From positions 1-64,000 of the forward strand of contig JAGWMZ010000006.1 in assembly GCA_028871475.1 (NCBI GenBank): a stretch of DNA of 64,000 nt. Reading direction: 5' to 3'. The notes under the pieces are model-generated. The model saw only the letters and a list, made by a program, of their open reading frames with translations. It made no database searches and was not told the origin of the DNA. Positions 58,914 to 64,000 of this stretch are shown piece after piece (the stretch's first letter is position 1; the number at the start of each line of letters is the position of its first letter). The stretch is from Sphingomonadales bacterium (GTDB lineage: Bacteria; Pseudomonadota; Alphaproteobacteria; Sphingomonadales; Sphingomonadaceae). The translations under genes and the position numbers were made by a program.

Positions 58914-59635
<722 letters not shown>

Positions 59636-59639
<4 letters not shown>

Positions 59640-60199
59640 TTGCCCAGAATTTCCTTCTCCTTGGCAGCGGCAGCCTCGTCGACAGCCTTGATCTGCTCGT
59701 CGGTCAGCTTCTGCACCTCGGTTTCGAGGCGCTTGCGATCATCCTCGCTGATCAGCTTCTTGGTTTCGTCAGCCTTGGCCGCTTCCATGCCGTCGCGGCG
59801 CACGTTGCGGATGGCGATGCGCGCGTTCTCGGCATATTTGCTGGCCAGCTTCGCCAGTTCCTTGCGGCGCTCCTCGGTGAGGTCGGGGATCGGCAGGCGC
59901 AGAGTCTGGCCATCAGTGATGGGGTTGAGGCCGAGGCCCGCCGAGCGGATCGCCTTTTCCACCGGCGTCACCGTGGACTTGTCCCACACCTGCACCGACA
60001 GCATGCGCGGTTCTGGCGCCGAGACAGTGGCCACGGCGTTGAGCGGCATGTGGCTGCCATAGACCTCGACCGTGATGGGGTCGAGCAGGGCGACATTGGC
60101 CCGGCCCGTGCGCAGGCCCGAAAGATCGCCTCTCAGCGATTCGACGGCTCCTTTCATCCGGCGTTCCAGATCGGCCTTGTCGTATTTCGGGGTCGCCAT
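59636..60199 (-). CDS. frr: Ribosome recycling factor
   Basis: 187 residues; GAGGAG precedes the ATG. Splits post-termination ribosomes with [24 protein letters not shown] at the start and [27 protein letters not shown] in the middle (blocks) are the RRF signature. Confidence 0.97.
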
Positions 60200-60217
60200 C
60201 GTCTATCTCCTCGGTTC

Positions 60218-60931
60218 TTACTGCACGATCGTCTGCGTGCCCTCACCCGCCAGCACGCGGGTCAGATTGCCCCGCTCGCGGATGGAAAAGACGACGATCG
60301 GAATCTTGTTGTCGCGGCACAGCGCCACGGCGCTGGCATCCATCACCTTCAGGTTTTCGGCCAGCACAGTGTCATAGTCGATGGTGTCGTAACGCACCGC
60401 CGAAGGGTCGCTCTTGGGGTCGGCACTGTAGATGCCATCGACGCTGGTGCCCTTGATGAGCGCATCGCACTTCATTTCGGCCGCGCGCAGGGCCGCGCCG
60501 GAATCGGTGGTAAAATAGGGCGCGCCAACGCCGGCGGCGAAGATCACGACGCGACCCTTTTCCAGATGACGCTCGGCCCGGCGGCGGATCACCGGCTCGC
60601 ACACCTTGTCCATCTCGATGGCGGACTGCACGCGCGTGGGCACACCCAGCTGCTCCAGCGCGTTCTGCATGGCCAGCGCGTTCATCACCGTGGCGAGCAT
60701 GCCCATGTAATCGGCCTGGGCGCGGTCCATCCCCTTGGCCGCGCCTGCCATGCCGCGAAAAATATTGCCGCCACCGATGACGAGGCAGATCTCAAGGCCC
60801 GTTTCCTTGGCAGCCTTCACCTCGGCGGCCAGTTCGGCAACAAAGCCCGGATCGATCCCAAAGGCCTGTTCTCCCATCAGAACCTCGCCTGACAGCTTGA
60901 GGAGAACACGCTTGTAATTGGGAGAGCTCAT
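60218..60931 (-). CDS. pyrH: UMP kinase PyrH
   Basis: 237 residues from the ATG at 60931; an ATG at 60943 is an alternative. Phosphorylates UMP to UDP. Amino-acid-kinase fold with [43 protein letters not shown] (blocks), [14 protein letters not shown] and [10 protein letters not shown]. Follows a terminator after tsf, so pyrH-frr-uppS probably has its own promoter in 60932-61098. Confidence 0.97.
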   Translation of the reverse strand: MSSPNYKRVLLKLSGEVLMGEQAFGIDPGFVAELAAEVKAAKETGLEICLVIGGGNIFRGMAGAAKGMDRAQADYMGMLATVMNALAMQNALEQLGVPTRVQSAIEMDKVCEPVIRRRAERHLEKGRVVIFAAGVGAPYFTTDSGAALRAAEMKCDALIKGTSVDGIYSADPKSDPSAVRYDTIDYDTVLAENLKVMDASAVALCRDNKIPIVVFSIRERGNLTRVLAGEGTQTIVQ

Positions 60932-61098
60932 GATGAAGGGCATCCAGACGATTTCGGGCTTGGCGGGCTCTTAGCCGCCATGGGCACGGTGCGTAAAGGG
61001 AGAGGCGCGAAAAATGGGTGCAGGGCGCGGCGATATCCGACGCAATTTTTGCACGCCAGGCGCCTGATCCATCGCCGTGACAGACGGCGCAGCTATGG

Positions 61099-61126
61099 AA
61101 AAGGGCCCGCCATCGCTGGCGAGCCC
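61099..61126 (-). terminator. Terminator of rpsB-tsf
   Basis: On the minus strand GGGCTCGCCA, loop GCGA, TGGCGGGCCC then TTTT; a 10-bp stem with one mismatch, 25 bases past the tsf stop. Confidence 0.8.
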
Positions 61127-61151
61127 TCATCCTGCTTTCGCGAGGAAAAGC

Positions 61152-62078
61152 TTACTTCAGGCCAGCAGCGGCAGCCACTTCGGCGGCAAAGTCGGTCTCT
61201 TCCTTCTCGATGCCTTCACCCAGCTGGAAGCGGACATAATCCACCAGCGCGATCTTGGCGCCAGCAGCCTTGCCGGCGGCATCCACGACCTGCTGGACAG
61301 TGTTCTTGTTGTCCATGACGAAGAGCTGCGAGAGGAGAGCGTTCTCCTTGGCATACTTGGCCACGGCGCCATCGACCATCTTGGCCTGCACTTCGGCGGG
61401 TTTGCCCGATTCGGCGGCCTTTTCAGCGGCGATCTTGCGCTCGCGGGCGATCAGCTCGGCGTCGAGATCATCAGCATTGAGCGCTAGCGGGAAGGCGGCG
61501 GCGATGTGCATGGCGATCTGCTTGCCCAGCGGCTCGAGCACGTCGGCACCGGCTTCCGATTCCAGCGCGACCAGCACGCCGATCTTGCCCAGGTTGGGAG
61601 CAGCGGCATTGTGCATGTAGGGCACGACCAGGCCGGCACCGACCTTGACGGCCTTGATGCGGCGGATCTGCTGGTTCTCGCCAATGGTGGCGACATTGTT
61701 GGTCAGCTTGTCGCCAACGGTGCCGCCATCGGGATAGGCAGCGGCCTTGAGAGCCTCGACATCGGTGATCGCACCGTTCAGGGCCGCTTCGGTGGTCTTG
61801 CGCACGAAGTCCTGGAACTGGTCGTTCTTGGCCACGAAGTCGGTTTCCGAGTTCACCTCGACGGCGATGCCGGCGGTGCCCGAAACGGCAACGCCGACGA
61901 GGCCTTCAGCGGCGGTGCGGCTCGACTTCTTGGCGGCAGCGGCCAGACCCTTGGCGCGCAGCGCGTCAACAGCGGCCTCGAAATCGCCATCGGCCTCGTC
62001 CAGAGCCTTCTTGCAATCCATCATGCCGGCGCCAGTGCGCTCGCGCAGGTTCTTCACGTCGGCGGCGGTGTAAGCCAT
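61152..62078 (-). CDS. tsf: Elongation factor Ts
   Basis: 308 residues from the ATG at 62078 (AAGGAT upstream). Nucleotide exchange factor for EF-Tu. N-terminal [22 protein letters not shown], the core [13 protein letters not shown] (EF-Tu contact TDFV) and the coiled-coil region [21 protein letters not shown] (block) are conserved. Linked to rpsB by a 155-base spacer that contains a GACGCCC/GGGCGTC hairpin (62198-62204/62218-62224), possibly tuning read-through. Confidence 0.97.
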   Translation of the reverse strand: MAYTAADVKNLRERTGAGMMDCKKALDEADGDFEAAVDALRAKGLAAAAKKSSRTAAEGLVGVAVSGTAGIAVEVNSETDFVAKNDQFQDFVRKTTEAALNGAITDVEALKAAAYPDGGTVGDKLTNNVATIGENQQIRRIKAVKVGAGLVVPYMHNAAAPNLGKIGVLVALESEAGADVLEPLGKQIAMHIAAAFPLALNADDLDAELIARERKIAAEKAAESGKPAEVQAKMVDGAVAKYAKENALLSQLFVMDNKNTVQQVVDAAGKAAGAKIALVDYVRFQLGEGIEKEETDFAAEVAAAAGLK

Positions 62079-62233
62079 GTCCGAAATCCTTATGATGTGA
62101 TGACGCGCCGGCCTGCCGACGCGCCTGAAATGGTGAGGCGCCGGGCCGGAACGCCCCGAGTGGAGCGTCCCATGGACCCGGCGCACTGCAATTTCATGAC
62201 GCCCCGATGTTATGCCCGGGCGTCGGGCCGAAA

Positions 62234-62989
62234 TCAGGCCTCGAGAGCTTCTTCAGCAACCGGCGCGTCGAGAGCGCCGATGTCCACGCCCGAGTCGACC
62301 ACGGCAGCGCGGTTGCCCTTGGTGGCAGCAGCGGCCACGGCCTCGCAATAGAGGCGGATGGCGCGGCTGGCATCATCGTTGGCGGGCACGGGGAAGGCGA
62401 TGCCATCGGGCGAAACGTTCGAGTCGAGGATGGCAACGACCGGGATACCCAGCACGTTGGCTTCCTTGATCGCCAGCTCTTCCTTGTTGGCGTCGATCAC
62501 GAACATCACGTCGGGGATGCCGCCCATGTCGCGGATGCCGCCCAGCGACAGTTCGAGCTTATCACGCTCGCGGGTCATCTGAAGGACTTCCTTCTTGGTG
62601 AGACCGGCGGTGTCGCCCGACAGCTTCTCTTCCAGCGCCTTGAAACGCTTGATCGAACCCGAGATCGTCTTCCAGTTGGTGAGCATGCCGCCCAGCCAAC
62701 GGTGGTTGACATAGTGCTGACCGCAGGCGCGGGCGGCCTGGGCGATCGGCTCCTGAGCCTGGCGCTTGGTGCCGACGAACAGCACCTTGCCGCCGTTCTG
62801 CACAGTGGCGGCGATGAAATCGAGCGCACGGGCGAACAGGGGAACGGTCTGCGACAGGTCGAGAATGTGAACGCCGTTGCGCGCGCCGAAGATATACGGC
62901 TTCATGCGCGGGTTCCAGCGGTGGGTCTGGTGACCGAAGTGAGCGCCAGCTTCCATGAGCTGATGCAGCGAGACGGTAGGAGCCGCCAT
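62234..62989 (-). CDS. rpsB: 30S ribosomal protein S2
   Basis: 251 residues from the ATG at 62989 (AAGGAA upstream). Starts with [20 protein letters not shown] and has [25 protein letters not shown] and [10 protein letters not shown] of S2. First gene of the leftward rpsB-tsf unit. Its leader (about 240 bases) may carry autoregulatory structure, but no named motif could be matched. Confidence 0.98.
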   Translation of the reverse strand: MAAPTVSLHQLMEAGAHFGHQTHRWNPRMKPYIFGARNGVHILDLSQTVPLFARALDFIAATVQNGGKVLFVGTKRQAQEPIAQAARACGQHYVNHRWLGGMLTNWKTISGSIKRFKALEEKLSGDTAGLTKKEVLQMTRERDKLELSLGGIRDMGGIPDVMFVIDANKEELAIKEANVLGIPVVAILDSNVSPDGIAFPVPANDDASRAIRLYCEAVAAAATKGNRAAVVDSGVDIGALDAPVAEEALEA

Positions 62990-63233
62990 AGTAAAATTCC
63001 TTCCGGTTTGGTCCTCTGGGAAGCTGGAACCGTGCGGGTCATTCCGCTGCGGCACCGGTGCAAATGCTTCCCATGTGGGATTTTTCGAGCATGACACATG
63101 CCATGCCGATTGCCGCAGTCAGGCCCGAGAATCAGGCCAAGCAACGGCAATGCGCGGGCCATTAGCCCCGGCTTGACCAAAAATCCAGAGGAAATCCGCC
63201 GCAGCGACGAAACGGGTTGCCGTCAAAAGGCGC

Positions 63234-63262
63234 TTGACAGCCCGGAACAAAAATAGAACATT
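63234..63262 (+). promoter_or_regulatory. Candidate sigma70 promoter overlapped by the LexA box
   Basis: TTGACA at 63234-63239 is a perfect -35; with a 17-base spacer the -10 would be AACATT (63257-63262), a poor match. The LexA-type box lies within this spacer and overlaps the -10, as expected for repression. Transcription would run towards the gene at 63412, leaving a leader of about 140 bases. Confidence 0.4.
63245..63259. promoter_or_regulatory. LexA (SOS) box candidate, GAAC-N7-GAAC
   Basis: GAAC AAAAATA GAAC, exactly the direct-repeat operator with a 7-base A/T-rich spacer known for alphaproteobacterial LexA (GTTC-N7-GTTC on the other strand). It overlaps the putative promoter for the gene starting at 63412, and lies 256 bases upstream of rpsB in the other direction. 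Confidence 0.6.
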
Positions 63263-63308
63263 GCAACCGTCAGACGGAACGGCATGGATCGAGTTCAAAC
63301 CTGAGGTG

Positions 63309-63317
63309 TTATCCACA
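63309..63317 (+). promoter_or_regulatory. Perfect DnaA box
   Basis: TTATCCACA, the high-affinity DnaA recognition sequence, 95 bases before the start of the small membrane-protein gene. Only one copy was noticed, so this is not an origin; it could mark DnaA-dependent transcription or be chance. Confidence 0.4.
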
Positions 63318-63411
63318 CGTTACGAACAGGTCGCGCGGTTTTGTTAACGCATTTCTGCCCGGGCGCAATCCCCCATGCGGGACGGGCGCCTGTCGTATGG
63401 AGAGTTTCGCG

Positions 63412-63714
63412 ATGAGCAAGGTTCTGATTGATGTCGCCCTGATGATCATCACGCTTGTTGCGTGCTGTTCTCTGATAGGCAGCGCTCGCCAGTTCATGAC
63501 ACTGTTCGTTCAACTGCGCGCCGAAATGGCCGCCGGCATGACCACTCAGGAAATGCGCTTTACGATCCGCTTAACCAGCGCCAGCACAACCCTCGCTCCG
63601 GTTACGGCCATGGCCTATCAGCCGGGTGCCAATGTCGCCCACAATACTGCTGGCGCCCTTGCGGTCACATCTCGTCCGCGTCGCCGTCCAGCCGTGATCC
63701 GCGCAGCCGCTTGA
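63412..63714 (+). CDS. Small single-span membrane protein, candidate SOS-controlled
   Basis: 100 residues; GGAGAG lies seven bases before the ATG at 63412. Not recognised. One clear membrane helix near the N-terminus (about residues 5-24, VALMIITLVACCSLIGSA), then a soluble Thr/Ala-rich segment and a very basic end (SRPRRRPAVIRAAA). Upstream lie a LexA-type box and a DnaA box, so it may be a DNA-damage-induced small membrane protein; Caulobacter SidA and DidA are precedents for such proteins inhibiting division, but no sequence similarity to them is claimed. Its 3' end overlaps the convergent pssA-like gene by 50 bases. Confidence 0.55.
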   Translation: MSKVLIDVALMIITLVACCSLIGSARQFMTLFVQLRAEMAAGMTTQEMRFTIRLTSASTTLAPVTAMAYQPGANVAHNTAGALAVTSRPRRRPAVIRAAA

Positions 63715-64000
63715 CCCGCGCGTAGGACACCATTCCCACTGGAATCAGCGCCATATAGATGATGCAGATGCCCGCCAGTGTCAGCCATGGTTCGGTGAGC
63801 AGGGCAGCAAAAACCAGACCGAAGAGCGCAATCAATTCCAGCCGAATGGTGCGGCGCGGGCGCAGCGCATGCCAGCCCAGCGTCGCCAGGCTGGAGATCA
63901 TCAGGAAGGCAATAAAAGCCATCCAGCCGCCCACCAGCATCGGCTGACGGAAGATGTCATTGCCGCTGGAAATCCAGAGATACATCGGCAGGAAGGCAAG
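63665..64000 (-). CDS. pssA: CDP-diacylglycerol-serine O-phosphatidyltransferase (PssA-like), C-terminal part
   Basis: About 111 residues visible; the N-terminus and the CDP-alcohol phosphotransferase motif lie beyond the right edge. The remaining part has three to four membrane helices (FIAFLMISSLATLGWHAL, ALFGLVFAALLTEPWLTLAG, IYMALIPVGMVSYA) and ends in a charged tail, as in alphaproteobacterial PssA, which makes phosphatidylserine from CDP-diacylglycerol. The assignment is by overall resemblance because the catalytic motif is out of view. Confidence 0.65.
   Translation of the reverse strand, partial: LAFLPMYLWISSGNDIFRQPMLVGGWMAFIAFLMISSLATLGWHALRPRRTIRLELIALFGLVFAALLTEPWLTLAGICIIYMALIPVGMVSYARVKRLRGSRLDGDADEM

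Larger units (their letters stand above)
62990..63411. other. Divergent control region between rpsB and the small membrane-protein gene
   Basis: 422 bases without a supported gene. It contains a LexA-type box overlapping a promoter (63234-63262), a perfect DnaA box (63309-63317) and the rpsB leader. A TTGACG hexamer on the minus strand around 63222 may belong to rpsB. Confidence 0.5.

Noticed and set aside
63309..63317. Replication origin near the right edge
   Set aside because: One DnaA box only, no cluster, no AT-rich unwinding region and no origin-linked genes.

Overview
The window is a GC-rich chromosomal segment of an alphaproteobacterium, most likely a member of the Sphingomonadales (Novosphingobium/Sphingomonas-like). 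This is inferred from family content: the PrsK/PrsR/TIGR03013 PEP-CTERM control genes, a DUF2842 protein, a zauP-zapA-6S RNA-5-formyl-THF cyclo-ligase locus, and a bamA-skp-fabZ cluster without lpxD/lpxA/lpxB, as expected for bacteria that use glycosphingolipids instead of LPS. Almost all genes are housekeeping. The only transposase is a C-terminal fragment cut by the left edge. No CRISPR array, prophage or secondary-metabolite cluster was seen.

Layout. 1-5.2 kb: ISAzo13 transposase end, Tat-exported PhoD phosphatase, KatG and WrbA. 5.5-8.9 kb: tRNA-Glu, then the phosphate-control genes phoR, phoU and phoB with Pho-box-like repeats but no pstSCAB. 8.9-12.8 kb: amino-acid permease divergent from panB and a TerC-like membrane protein. 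12.8-17.8 kb: leftward operon of a PEP-CTERM-associated sugar transferase, sensor kinase PrsK and sigma54 activator PrsR. 17.9-21.4 kb: secreted aldose epimerase, tRNA-Leu, suhB, efp. 21.4-30.9 kb: leftward run tkt-gap-pgk-acyltransferase-fbaB-thiE-OPT transporter, dominated by central carbon metabolism. 31.1-33.8 kb: zauP-zapA-6S RNA-5-FCL-DUF2842, two identical tRNA-Asp genes and a YdeI-like protein. 33.8-39.2 kb: thyA, a repeat-bearing AT-rich gap, tRNA-Pro, a UxaA-type dehydratase and a GGDEF-EAL protein.

39.3-42.8 kb: overlapping rightward operon dapF-mtaB-ftsY-yciB, followed by a MITE/REP-like nested palindrome. 43.1-51.0 kb: Fe-SOD, Kup potassium transporter, then the leftward cytochrome c maturation operon ccmC-ccmD-ccmE-ccmF-ccmG-ccmH-ccmI with overlapping junctions. 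51.2-63.0 kb: tRNA-His and the leftward translation/envelope supercluster rpsB-tsf-pyrH-frr-uppS-cdsA-dxr-rseP-bamA-skp-fabZ-rpmE. At the right edge a 100-residue single-membrane-span protein lies downstream of a GAAC-N7-GAAC LexA-type box and a perfect DnaA box, convergent with the end of a pssA-like gene.

The most interesting signals are the candidate SOS-controlled small membrane protein at 63.2-63.7 kb, the nested palindromic element at 42.85-43.06 kb, three tandem operator-like repeats in front of the permease at 10.45 kb, the 59-bp imperfect tandem duplication upstream of thyA, and the absence of lpx genes from the bamA-fabZ cluster. All functional calls rest on reading translations and motifs by eye; no database search was run.
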